From the NCBI GenBank assembly GCA_005784505.1, contig VCAZ01000008.1:2959763-3023762 (forward strand): a DNA stretch of 64,000 bases. The letters are read 5' to 3'. Shown in pieces: positions 53,950-64,000 of this stretch (positions are counted from its first letter, which is position 1; every line of letters starts with the position of its first letter). The stretch comes from Bagarius yarrelli (taxonomy: Eukaryota; Chordata; Actinopteri; Siluriformes; Sisoridae). A program made the position numbers and the translations under genes. Below the pieces are notes generated by a model. It had not been told where the DNA came from. It did not search any database and was given only the letters and a program-made list of their open reading frames with translations.

Positions 53950-56900
53950 GGGAGAGAGAGGGAGGAAAAAAAGAGAGCGAGACAGAGAGGAAACCCAGAT
54001 GCAGCTAAAGGTTAAAGCCTGCTAAAGGACAAAGCCCGGGGGGTAAAGGAGCAATTCTTTCACATGCTGTTTGTGTGTGTGTGTGTGTGTGTGTGTAGTC
54101 CTCTGTATGTCTGTTTGTCAAAAAGAGGAATAAAGAAATTTCTTGGGTAGTGTAGCACTATGCCAAAGACTTTCAAAAAGCATTTCTTACATTCATCATA
54201 ACAGATGTGATATTATTTATAAGAGACAGAAATAACTACATAAATAAAGAAAGAAAAACAAAGACAGAAAGAAAGTTTTCCTTAAAATTTTGCACTTAAA
54301 AGTGTAGTAGAAAATATTATTACCATAATCATTACTACCATTATTCCATCTTCATTATTAAAAACTACACACCTCTATAATCACCTTTAGTCTTCTTTCA
54401 ACTCCAGCTTTAAACATAACTCCGCCGCTTAAGACTCATCTTCAGTTTACATTATTTCTGCCACGCTCTTTTAGATGTGTGTCCCGTTGCCTTAGAAACA
54501 CACAAATTTAGGTGCTAATTTCAAAATGCCCTTTTTAAAGTAGCAAACGTACCGGTAATTGGTAACATTAAGAAAACATGCAGATTGCTTGTTAATTGCC
54601 CATTTTGTCACTTCAAATTGAGACTATTTTTTTATGCTTTCTCAGTAATTTGTGGTACCCCCCATGATTTTTAATGGCTGTAGACTTACATGCTGTGTGT
54701 GTGAGGATGCGTTTGTGTGTGTGTGTGTGTGTGAATGTGTGTATGTGTGAGAGAGAGAAAATCAAACACCTGTGGTCGCTCCACATGCTGATTCTCTATT
54801 AGCATCTGTCTCTTTTCAGCATTCCTGACGTGTGAGACATTAAGGTGGAAAAGGCAAAACATGAGCTGTATCACTGTTAATGTTGTCTTCCTTGCTCTCT
54901 CGTACAGTATCATTCCCCGTGAACCGTGAAGACTTTTTAAAAGGATAGCAGTTGTACAGACTTTTACTTAATCAATCAATCAATCAATCAAGTCGTCAAC
55001 CAACCAACCAACCAACCAACCAGTCAACCAACCAGTCAGTCAACCACCAACCAACCAACCAACCAACCCAGTCAACCAACCAACCAACCAACCAACCAAC
55101 CAAACCAGCAACCAAACCAACCAAAACCAATCCAATCATTAACCAACCAATCCAACAATTAACCAAACAACCAATAAATTAACCAACTACATAATCAATC
55201 AAGCATACATGGCATACATGTTGCTCTCTGGGTGACCCTGGTTCGAATCCGGCCTGGGACTTTTCCCATCCTCCCTCTCTCTTCTACTTAATTTCCTATT
55301 GGTCTCCTGTTATAAATAAAGGCTTAAATGGCCATAAATACATCATAAAGAAAATCTATCAATTAAGTCATTGTTTTGGTGAACCAAATAACCAGAGTTA
55401 CTTTAGCTAAAAAAAATACAAAAAAATTTGTATTGTAATGTACCTGGGCACTAAAGGTATAATTATAAACTAAATCAAAAAATGTACAACTAAATAAAGA
55501 AATAAACACATTTTAGAAATGTACCTCTAAAGTACAGCATAAACTACAGCATGATAAACCTTAATAGTGTCAGTGTGAAGGCGGATCAACCTGAACTACT
55601 AAAATAATTAGTCATTTAAAAAAAAATCAGGGCTCTTTAAAGTCTTTTATCTTCATCATCATCATCATTATTATTTCTGATAGTGTGTTTTAGAGTCCTG
55701 GTAGAGAGTTTAGTTAGCACTCTTTGATCTTATACATCTTTAAGTCCTAACATGACAAATACCGAGGGAAACAGGAGTAAGCACTGATAAACTCCCGGTC
55801 CCACAAACTACCTCAAGTCCCTATTAGTTATCTGAAAAATTTCTAGTTTGTAGCTGCTGTCCACAAAAAAATTATTTTAACATGTAAAATAATTAAATAA
55901 TGTCTTTTTTGTCTATATTGCATTTCACCTATGCTGCATTTTACAACAGTTTTGTAAGGGAATCTGCTAAATTCAAATGTAAATGTAAGCTCAGAGGTGC
56001 AGGGTCTTAACCTTAGTCTGTTTTCACCACCAAGACACTGGCTAGCTGAACACACAAACACACACACTCATATGCATGAACAATCAGCACTTTCCACCCA
56101 CTCTTTTAGAAAACCTTAGCCAGTTTTAAGTTTTTGTGTCTGCTGAAGCACATCCATGAGCAGCAAAGCACAGCCTCTGGCACAAAAGGAGGCCCACGCC
56201 CAAAATACAAAGCCTCAGAAGAGATCAGGGAAAGTGTGGCGCTCTTCACCTTGCCTCCCTCTATAGGCCAATCTTTCACCTGCCTCCACCCTCACTCCGT
56301 CTGGCTCCCTCCATGCCGGATGGAGAGCAGGTGCAGGCAACGGAGGAGAACGAGGGCGTGGAGGAGAGACAGGAGGTGGAGCTCTTTAACATTTGAAAGA
56401 CTCAAAGGTGCTTGACGTGAATGTTTCTTTCTTTTGCTTTCTCTGCTTTGACACTTTCCTCTTTTAATCCATTTAAGATGCTTTACAGATATTCACTATG
56501 CACTAAAACATGGCAAAAAGTGCTTTAGCTTGAATTTATCACATGGTATGGCCTAAAATGTATTCTTACCCCAAAACAAGATATTGTCTAGTTGAAAGTA
56601 TAGAGACAGGAAGGTAAAATCAAAAGCAAGAAGGATTAGTACATGTCCAAAAGAGAAGAGTGGTGTTCATCTAGCCTGTGAGGATTTTAATTAGTGTTAA
56701 TTGGCCACTAAGGGAAATGAGACTTACAAATGTGTGTGTGTGTTTGTGCGCGCATTTTTGAGCATGTGTGTGCTGTTAAAGCCGTTCGGCCCTCCCTTCT
56801 CCTCTCCGTAGTGATGGTTGCTGTTTATAAGCTGGTTTAATCCCCGGTCAGGTCCTGTATTGGTACACAGGTGGGCAGGGGGACAGAACACTTTATGCTT

Positions 56901-59900
56901 CATACACACACACACTGCTGACATCCTCTGGGTCAGCCACCCTACAGACCTCTCTCACCTTTCCCTCTGTCTCCCCTGTGAAGCTTTGACTAGCGTTACA
57001 AATGCATGTGTGATATTTCTGAAGTCTGAAGAACCCTGTTATTCGGGATGAATTTGGCCTTGCTAATAAAAGAGCAGCAGACACTATGCGCTTTGGTTAC
57101 GAAATTTTGTAAAGTAAAAATAATATTAGTATCTGAAATATATTCCCTTATCTATATAAAGGGGTGGCTGAGCCCTGCCGCGCTGCCAATCGTCTGAAAA
57201 TCAAAGGGACATCTCACTAATGACATTGCAAATGTTTCTCAGTTCCTTTTCTGATTTTTGCAATAAGCAGTAACGTTCCCGCCTTAATGATTATTCCTGT
57301 TGTTCCCACCTGTTGTGTTTCTTCTACCTCCAGGTTTCTCACATTATTATTTATACTTTTTAATTCCTTGCAGCATTATTTGCTGCCTCTGTCTCACTCT
57401 GTCTCTCACACACCTGGACTCGCTGGATTTTTCCTAATTGCTTTTCTTTATCGCCTACCACTGAGCAGTAAACACAAGCTCATGCATACACTCACACACA
57501 CTGAGGTTTGAACGAATGTATGCCCATACATTTTAGTCTATAAATTCTCAACCACATTGTGTAGCTTTAAACACAAAAAGTACCTGGAATAATGGAGTCA
57601 AAACATCAGAAAAATGTACAACACAAACACACACACACACACACACACAGCCCAACCTTGGAGTGAGAACAGAGGGACAACAAACAAACTCCTGTGCACA
57701 AATACAGACACACACACACACACACACACACGACAAGATCTATCTAAGCAAAGCCTTAAAAACCCAGATAAGACATACTGCTATTGGAGGCCAGATGCTG
57801 ATCTTTGCAACTGGATCTTTTCACTCAAGCTTGAAGATTATATGTAAACACATCCCACTGGCTAGACTACATGTGAATCATCGAGAAACTGACTATTCAA
57901 AGTCATCCAAATATGCATCATGCTTAAAATCAATCAGGAAATAAGTTTAAGTATTATAAAAGATGTACCTGATTAGAAAAGAGTAAGGCTGTTGAGGTTT
58001 TTTCCATACCCACCATGTTGCTACCCGCAGCTCCTGACCATAGTTTCATCCAAAACTTATGTAATGAATGAATAATACTTCTAACATGCTATCGATTCTG
58101 TAGTAAATTATTAATAGCAATTGTGTGTGTAATTAATTAGCTGGCAGTAGTATCACAGGGTTAAATTACAGTTCAGGAATAAAAAAAATGCATTACAGTG
58201 ATAGTGCAGTGGGTAAGGTGTTTAACTGCTAACTGAAAGATTGTGGGTTCGATTCCCAGCACCACCAAGTTGCCACTGCTGAACCCTGAACAAGGTCCTT
58301 TACTCCCAGTTGCTTAGTTGTATACATAAGGTAAATAATAAAATGATTATTTAATAAATGGATAAAATAAATGGATAAGGGCATCTGCTAAATGCAAAAA
58401 ATGTTAATAAAACTGCCTGACTATATTTGTTTGGTAGTTTGAATATCAAAGAAACATTTTACACACAATAGTAGCAAGAATTCACACAATAGTGCAATAA
58501 AAACAAGCTTTCTGTAAGTTAAATCCTTTTGTCAATAACAGAACATAACCACCAACACTTTTTAATAAGCCTCCTATTTTCCCTCTATACTTAACTGTAA
58601 GAATGTGTTAAAAAATCTGGTGTGTAATATCCTGGGACAGTGAACGATCTAAAAATATCAGTTACTTTACTGCATTAGTTTATCAACAAGTACCACATCA
58701 CTATTTTATTAATTCTTATGTTGAAAACTACAAACACATCAAAATAAAATAAGACGTTATACTTTAATTAGCCTGCAGGAGTGTTAGATAATAAAATTAG
58801 ATAAGTGTAAGTTGCTCTGGTTCAGGGTTGTCTGACGTAGCCGGACTTTTAGACTGACAGCAGAATTCTGGTTGCACTGAATGGTTAAGGTCTGCACAAG
58901 ATGACTGACAGGTAAAGAAACCAATGATGTTTCATTTTGTGCTGCATCATTTCTTGGAGGCGTGTCTCTACAATATCTGGTAATCCGGTAAAAAACTTTT
59001 AAGAATCCAGCATTTAAGCTATTTTATTTAATGCTCATTGACATGTAATGGAAACACACTTGTGTAACCGATGTAAACACAACAGTTTTTAATTCTAATT
59101 ACAGGCAGCTTTGGCTTGTTTTTAGGCGGATTGTTAAAACAACGGGACATACACGTCTCCTGTACACTTCAACCAATCAAAAAACGACTTTGAAGCTCCT
59201 AAAGTTTTCAGCTAAAGTGTGCCATATGCGTCAGATGTTCAGTCAGTGGTCTATGGTTAAGACGTATGAGGGTGGGGTAAATCATACATACCATTATTCA
59301 TCTGGAAGGATTTGGATTTGAACCGGATACAAATGGTAGGAATGCAACGCTCTGACACATGAACAAACTTAACATACTTGACAACAAAGTTTTAAATAGT
59401 GCTATAACAGCAATAGTATAATAATCGTTTTATAATAACTGTATTATCAGTAATAATACAAAAACAACAGTGGTAATAACTTTGCCACACTTGACCTATA
59501 CGAGGGGCAAGGGTGCCTCTAGCAATTTTATTATGTTGCTGCTCGTACTGTTATTACTAAGAAAACAGATCTTTAGGGGTCACTCAAAGTTTTTGGGTTC
59601 CTAGAGGAATATCTTAGGAGGTATCGAAAAGTTTCAAGACATGCCAACAGATGGCAGCACAAGGCTGCGGGCGGTACACAGAGGTAAGTTTGGATCATTT
59701 TACTGACTTGGATCTTTGAATCTCATTTAGCAAAATGAACAAATCTTTTTCTTTCCCCAAGTCATTTCGTTCATTTCAGTAGAATAAAATAACAATGCTA
59801 CATGTTAATAGCTACTGACCTCAACATTTCTACTTGAATGCGATTACATTTTGAATAATACAAAACTATAAATCAACCAAGGCAAAACTGTAGAAAACGG

Positions 59901-62303
59901 AGACGATTAATTAGCTGCTTAGCAGGGTCTTTAGGACACACAGTCGGCTATTTTACCCCACCTCACCTCCCGTTCCAGTCTTTCCTTCTTTCGTTCATGT
60001 GACAAAAAGTATAAACGACGAACGAATGACTTGGGAGATAAACTAATCATGTTTTCTCGTACCAAAGCAAAAGGGTAGTTCACATGTGCAGCCATTGCAA
60101 CTAAATCACTCTATGAAATGACATGTTGTTCCAAAGTCATATTAAGAGATTGTTAAGAATCGGTCATGTACAACACATCACTAGTTGTTGCATGTGCAGA
60201 AAGTGTCTGACACCCAATCAGTACATAAAACACAAATCACATAGCGAATAATTGCAATAAATTACTGTTAAAATAATATTATAAAATTCATGAAATATTA
60301 TGTTCAGTTTCCTGCGAGAAAAAGTGCAGGGGACTAAGGGGACAGAAATTATATGAAAGTAATAAAGCTAACAAAAACCAACGAATAGACATCCTTAAGC
60401 ATGTGTGTGTGTGTCTATCAATCAAGTTGTATATACAGCAGACTGTGCACTCTCTATCTCTCTCTTTATCGTCACACAGCTAGGTAAAGAGGAGTGGGGA
60501 TAGGGTCATAAATTAGGCAGGGAAATTACTGCTAAGTGTGCGAATAAATTAAAGTGCACTTGCTTCTGTAAACACTGTCTGACTACATAATTACTGAACA
60601 CACTGTAGGAGGAGGAGGGAGAAAGCCAGGAGGAAAGAAGGGAATGGAGACAGCAAGAAAGAGGGAGAGGAAACAGAAAAGCTACAGGAAAACTGCACTC
60701 AGCTGGCTAATGGGCATGTGATTTCCACAGCATGCCTCACAAACACACTAAGGCATTTATACCAATAAAATTCATCTGTACTGACATCAGGACATTTTCA
60801 AGTAATTCCCTAGGCCGCTTTGGCTAAAAGTGCCTGCTGAAAACACATAAAAATAAGAGAGTTTAAATGCATGTGTACTATTTTTTACTTACTGTTGCAC
60901 TGCTTAAAGGAAGCTCCCTCTACACACACACACACACATACACACACTTTCTTTTATTTCTGCTTTCAACAGCTTGTTTTCCAGAAAATATTTTTAAGTG
61001 CGACTGACATCTCCAGCATGCTTCGAATGATTGATTCTACTGGATGTACACTATATAGACATAAGTATGGGACAACTGACCATCACAACTGACAAAAACA
61101 AGTGTTTTTTTCTCAAACATCCTATTCCAGATTCAGTCTTTTGGTTACACCTACAATAACCTCCATAAATAAGCCCTGGAAATAATTTAAACTGTGGAGT
61201 TTTTACAATTCAGCCACAATAGTATAGTGAGTTAAGGCATCAATGTTGGGTGAGGAGGTCTGGGGCGCAGTCAACATGATGGTAAGGTGTTTAAACACTT
61301 TTAACAAAATAATTGTATCTATATTTAAATTAGTGTGGTATTTTAGGTCGGGTACAATAAAACTATTACAAATTAAAGAAAAAACCCTTATCGTACATTA
61401 GATAAAGACAGCCATATCTTAGTTAAAGACCATCATATCTTTTTAACCAACAGAATTTTGTTCTCTTAAAAACATACCTGACAAAGTTAAGAATTCCTGA
61501 AAGACATTTCAGCCCAGGTTCTGTCTGCCTTTGCCAGAAAATTGATATCGTAGGCGTAACTTTTGGTAAAATTATGCAATTACATTTACATCGAAGGTCT
61601 TTGCACGCTGGAAAAAAATTCAATACGATCTCATGTTGTGTAAATCACGTTTACACCCTTTTTTTTCGATTCTATTTTCGGCATTTTTTGCATCAGTTAA
61701 AAGAGGTGTTTTGACAGTTCTGAGCCACCGTACAAGTGAAAGCCAAAATCCGGAATGGCGAACAGCTGCTATAGCCTATAGTATGATGGTTTCATTGCCC
61801 AGCACACACCTTTCCAATGCTGTTTGGTGTGTATATGTGTGCGTCCATATCTTAGTCATACTGCCAGTCTCTGTTTAGGATCAATTAGTTTACAGCAATT
61901 GGTGGTCTTCTAATTTAAAATGTAACGCCATTATCGCTAGCAAAAAAATCCAACAATGTCTCTTTCAGACTTTAGCATTTGGGAGACACCCTTATCCAAA
62001 GCGACTTTACATTTATCCGAGCAGTGATAAGTTAAAAGCCTTGCTCAGGGGTCAAGCAGTGGCTGCTTGGTGGTGCTGAGAATTGAACCCATGATCTCTA
62101 GGTCAGCAGTCCAACACCTTAACCCTTAAGCTACCACTTCCCCAGATCTAAATCCAAATTAACATATAATACTTTTGTCAACTCACATTTGGCTGGCAGG
62201 CCGTACGCTCCAGTTATCTTAGCCTCTCCGGTTTCACACCCTCCCAAAGTGGAACATTCCTTCTTCAGGAGAGGACCTGCCCCACGATGGATGGCTCCGT
62301 CCA
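41672..62303 (-). CDS. macrod1: macrod1 macrodomain ADP-ribose hydrolase, last six exons
   Basis: In transcript order the exons are 62187-62303, 50912-51033, 48091-48121, 45770-45843, 43136-43217 and 41672-41697. They total 452 nt, and all junctions are GT-AG and phase-matched. They encode the C-terminal 150 residues; the 5' exons lie beyond the right edge. The first starts [13 protein letters not shown], keeping the Asp and His equivalent to human D184 and H188, then [11 protein letters not shown]. Next come [23 protein letters not shown] (the phosphate-binding loop), [20 protein letters not shown], and [10 protein letters not shown] through LPAYFPE. MACROD1 removes mono-ADP-ribose from proteins and hydrolyses O-acetyl-ADP-ribose, mostly in mitochondria. 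GPLL and the neighbour ccdc88b favour MACROD1 over MACROD2. The last exon adds only DAFAKSRL and is the least certain part. The first intron in view is 11.2 kb. Confidence 0.88.
42374..42560 (-). pseudogene. Possible Myb/SANT-like transposon fragment
   Basis: A minus-strand frame reads [19 protein letters not shown] and then loses similarity. RWT-type Trp followed by an acidic helix is typical of the Myb/SANT-like protein of Harbinger elements. It lies in the last macrod1 intron, and nothing else of the element can be joined to it. Confidence 0.35.
43360..43600 (-). other. Unexplained coding-like stretch, minus strand
   Basis: An open frame of about 80 codons on the minus strand contains [20 protein letters not shown] and then [20 protein letters not shown]. 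The amphipathic, unbiased composition looks like real protein. It lies inside a macrod1 intron but has no good donor site and ends in a stop. It may be a transposon or pseudogene remnant; I do not recognise it. Confidence 0.35.
44920..44939. promoter_or_regulatory. Palindromic pair of TAATTA homeodomain cores
   Basis: TAATTAGA, four bases, then TCTAATTA: a perfect 8-bp inverted repeat with two homeodomain core sites, in a unique stretch (44870-45010) of a macrod1 intron. Paired-class homeodomains bind such palindromes, though usually with 2-3 base spacing. Confidence 0.3.
45048..45366. repeat. Composite microsatellite (GA)n, (TCTA)n, (TA)n
   Basis: A 320-bp block alternates (GA)n, (TCTA)n/(GATA)n and (TA)n tracts, in the macrod1 intron between exons 45770-45843 and 43136-43217. 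Confidence 0.9.
45955..46110 (-). repeat. tRNA-derived SINE, minus strand
   Basis: 'ggtcagctatgatacagtgc' through 'ggacccaacagtgg' is the complement of the body seen in plus orientation at 3241-3507. Confidence 0.65.
49487..49614 (+). repeat. Decayed SINE fragment
   Basis: 'ttgggctcctgagcaaggcc' and 'ctcaattgctcagtt' identify the SINE core. It is interrupted by an A run, and its 3' half is diverged. Confidence 0.6.
50585..50652. mobile_element. hAT terminus remnant
   Basis: 'tatcggcacagtccaacc' and 'aatatcggtcgacccctag' resemble the terminal region of a vertebrate hAT family. The hAT copy at the right edge of the window has a similar 'ccgatacc' stretch. Confidence 0.4.
51870..52316 (+). repeat. 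Unclassified interspersed repeat, copy 1
   Basis: It shares a long series of blocks with 58825-59272: 'gactgacaggt', 'taatgctcattg', 'cttcaaccaatcaaa', 'gacgactttgaa', 'gtgtgcc', 'gttcag'. A 65-codon open frame inside it is not conserved in copy 2. Confidence 0.65.
52415..52530 (+). mobile_element. Tc1-like transposase remnant
   Basis: 'atctcagtgattttgacagt' through 'gggatttccgtgcactctct' follows a widespread teleost Tc1-like transposase segment (LSDFERG..., ISE...). The frame is broken and the key residues have diverged. It directly follows repeat copy 1. Confidence 0.55.
53212..53783. mobile_element. MITE with perfect 13-bp inverted ends
   Basis: CATTTACACTGCA at 53212-53224 and its exact complement TGCAGTGTAAATG at 53771-53783 bound a 572-bp AT-rich element with no coding frame. 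Similarity extends inward with mismatches. No clear target duplication is seen, so the superfamily is open. Confidence 0.65.
54970..55203. repeat. (CAAC/CAAT)n tetranucleotide array
   Basis: About 230 bases of mostly ACCA/ATCA tetranucleotides with GTCA interruptions. It is open in one frame as a Gln/Pro/Thr/Asn repeat, which is not a gene. Confidence 0.9.
58195..58410 (+). repeat. tRNA-derived SINE with A and B boxes
   Basis: 'tagtgcagtgggtaaggtg' resembles an A box and 'gggttcgattcc' a B box of a tRNA promoter. The 'ggataagggcatctgctaaa' core follows. This is the most complete plus-strand copy in the window. Confidence 0.75.
58825..59272 (+). repeat. Unclassified interspersed repeat, copy 2
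   Basis: Diverged partner of 51870-52316 in the same orientation, sharing 'tgacagcagaa', 'gactgacaggta', 'atgctcattgaca', 'cttcaaccaatcaaa' and 'gcgtcagatgttcag'. Confidence 0.65.
61040..61275 (+). repeat. Tc1/mariner-type repeat fragment, second copy
   Basis: 'tatagacataagtatgggac', 'aacatcctattcca' and 'atgttgggtgagga' align in order with the copy at 28605-28860. Confidence 0.45.
61970..62143 (-). repeat. tRNA-derived SINE, minus strand
   Basis: Plus-strand text runs from 'agcatttgggagacaccctt' through 'ttgaacccatgatctctagg' (complement of the B box) to 'ccttaacccttaagctacc' (complement of the A-box region). It ends 44 bases from the donor end of the macrod1 exon at 62187. Confidence 0.75.
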
Positions 62304-63034
62304 CTGCAGGGATGGAAAACATCAGAATGTTAATGAGCAAAAATGTCAGTCTAACCATCAGCAGAGAAAAAGACACAGCATTAACTTAACGATACGAACA
62401 GCCTTGGATACAAATTCGATTTTACGTAAACTCAGACATCAAAAGCTGCAGTACTGTACGCTGCTGTTAATAAAACACATTTTGCATCATTAGGTGTTCT
62501 GGAGAGCTGCTCTTCTCTAGTACATTTTGGAAATGAGTTGTACAAAAACAGCTGCTTTCTCTCAGAATTGACAGCTGTATTTTGTTGGGAGCGCTTAAGG
62601 GCTTTTATCGCCCTGCTTAAAGAGCAATGCACTCCGACTCTGCAGGAAAAACACTCTGATACATGGAACGAGAGAGATGAAGAATGGAAAATGTACAGGA
62701 ATAGCAGAGAGGAGGATAACATGGAGGTGTGTAGAGTGAGAACGAGAACTGCAACACACAAACAGTTTTTTTTTCAGAACTGAACAAAAAAACGTAACCA
62801 AAAAAAAAAGAAAGATGATGCGAACGTGGTGATGAAAGATGGCCGAGGGGAATAGACTCACTTCCTGTGTAATTGTAACACATAAATACACACACGTTGA
62901 TTAAATGCTGACTTCTTGTTAGCAGGTGTTAATTGGTACTGCGTTTAGCCGACTAGGGACCCGACAACATGTTGAAAAAATAAATCGTATGGCACATGCA
63001 CTTACACCATTGGCCTCACAAATTTTACATACAT

Positions 63035-63068
<34 letters not shown>

Positions 63069-63863
63069 TATAAAGGTTTGTAAACAGCAGTATCTGTCAA
63101 TTTCAAGCCTGATCTTGGATCTTGTCTTTAAATCGCTGACTGTTGAATTAGTTCCTGTCATCAAGTGATTAGCTGGTTACCATGGCAGCCATTAGCGAAA
63201 AGCAGAAAGCACGATTGGATCTTAACGGCACATCTTTACGGTGCCCTCTTGAAACACACATCCTCACAGTCTTCATGTTTTATATTTAAAGAAATGTCGC
63301 CAGGTGATACCACAATTACTTCATGGCACAAAGAACATAAATAATCTAAAAAATGTTGGCAAATGTTCCTTTATTGATTAGATAGCTGGCTGCGTGTTTG
63401 GTTACCAAGTGAAAGATTGACGATGACACCTGTGGAACATCTAAAAAGCACGTACAGTAGTTTACATAAGAATCCTTTTGGATGTCAGAAAATTAAATTA
63501 GCATGTGAAGTTGAAGCAGCTTAGGAATAAATGGCATGTTTATTTACTTACACCAGCAGTGTTAATGCTTAAATCAGTTTAATGGCATTTACATTTTGGC
63601 ATCACATTTTGCACATTTTTATACTTCGTATATTACATATACATTTTACAGCATTTGTTTGGGCATTATTGCTATTAGTTAGCAGAAAGGACCAGGGTTG
63701 TCCCAAACAGATTTGATTTGGGCCCCTCTATGACTGACTATCTCAATCCTTGATTATTTGCACACCACCATAAATTAGCCGATATACTCGAACTTGTAAA
63801 AACACTCCGATACCACTAACCGATACCTCATGTGATGTCAAGACTTCTGATGATAACCCAAAC
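62304..63863. other. macrod1 intron, right part
   Basis: No further macrod1 exon is seen up to the window edge; the exon coding the NAANSSLLGGGG loop should lie to the right. The stretch holds (CA)n at 63041-63065 and the AT-rich 5' flank of a hAT element from about 63700. Confidence 0.5.
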
Positions 63864-64000
63864 ATGGCAGACTGCAAACTTTGTTTTACAAAAATATCAA
63901 AAGAGAAGAAAAGGAGTACTTATAATACAAGAAATCTGATGAAACATCTGAAAGAAAAACACAAAAGTAACCAGGAAGAATTTGCCTCTAGCAGTAATGT
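63864..64000 (+). mobile_element. 5' end of a hAT transposon BED-finger ORF
   Basis: From ATG 63864 the open frame reads MADCKLCFTKISKE, then NTRNLMKHLKEKH, and runs off the window. The C-x2-C and H-x4-H pattern is a BED zinc finger, the DNA-binding domain at the start of hAT transposases and ZBED proteins. It sits in a macrod1 intron on the opposite strand. No stop appears in the 45 codons visible, so the copy may be fairly young; the rest is outside the window. Confidence 0.7.

Larger units (their letters stand above)
51034..62186 (-). other. 11.2-kb macrod1 intron, mostly repeats
   Basis: No exon is seen in this intron on either strand. It holds a repeat pair (51870-52316 and 58825-59272), a Tc1-like remnant (52415-52530), a 13-bp-TIR MITE (53212-53783), (GA)n at 53887-53972, GT/CA microsatellites (54071-54096, 54709-54741, 57625-57650, 57708-57732), a tetranucleotide array (54970-55203), and SINEs at 55205-55330, 58195-58410 and 61970-62143. 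Unique stretches at about 56640-56950 and 60480-60760 are candidate conserved elements. In mammals FLRT1 is nested in a MACROD1 intron; no FLRT1 frame is present here. Confidence 0.6.

Noticed and set aside
54952..55182. A Gln/Pro/Asn/Thr-rich open frame
   Set aside because: It is entirely the translation of a tetranucleotide array.
58207..58262. A tRNA gene
   Set aside because: A and B boxes are present, but there is no cloverleaf closure and the sequence continues into the SINE core found elsewhere in the window.
1..64000. Operons, CRISPR arrays, prophage or bacterial defence genes
   Set aside because: The window is vertebrate DNA with spliced genes and teleost repeats; no direct-repeat/spacer array or prokaryotic gene cluster is present.

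Overview
The window is a piece of a ray-finned fish (teleost) chromosome. The genes are vertebrate genes split by GT-AG introns. The intergenic DNA is AT-rich and full of (CA)n, (GA)n and (TA)n microsatellites, and it carries interspersed repeats of teleost type: tRNA-derived SINEs with the 'ggcagatgcc...gagcgacttacatt' core, hAT and Tc1-like remnants, and MITEs. The repeat style fits an otophysan such as a catfish, but I cannot fix the species.

Four genes are supported. (1) 6304-10235, plus strand: a six-exon, 614-codon gene of unknown function with a low-complexity body and a C-terminal coiled coil. (2) 12503-15178, plus strand: a five-exon peripherin-2/ROM1-type tetraspanin of 354 residues, best called rom1. 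(3) 16497-33361, plus strand: a 29-exon CCDC88-family gene, best called ccdc88b, with an N-terminal HOOK domain, a long coiled coil and a short tail. (4) 41672-62303, minus strand: the last six exons of macrod1, a macrodomain ADP-ribose hydrolase, whose 5' part lies beyond the right edge. ccdc88b and macrod1 are convergent. ROM1, CCDC88B and MACROD1 all lie on human 11q12-q13, so the block is a conserved neighbourhood.

Layout: 1-6.3 kb upstream repeats and possible 5' leader of gene 1; 6.3-10.2 kb gene 1; 12.5-15.2 kb rom1; 16.5-33.4 kb ccdc88b; 33.4-41.7 kb intergenic and macrod1 3' region; 41.7-62.3 kb macrod1 exons with large introns, one of 11.2 kb; 62.3-64 kb the next macrod1 intron, ending in the start of a hAT transposon ORF.

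The genes form no operon or pathway: a photoreceptor disc-rim tetraspanin, a cytoplasmic linker protein and a mono-ADP-ribose hydrolase simply sit together. The points most worth checking are an apparent one-base frameshift in ccdc88b exon 7, a possible intronic polyadenylation isoform of ccdc88b, two extra introns in rom1, the uncharacterised first gene, and unexplained coding-like or repeat-pair segments. I see no sign of a new multi-gene system.
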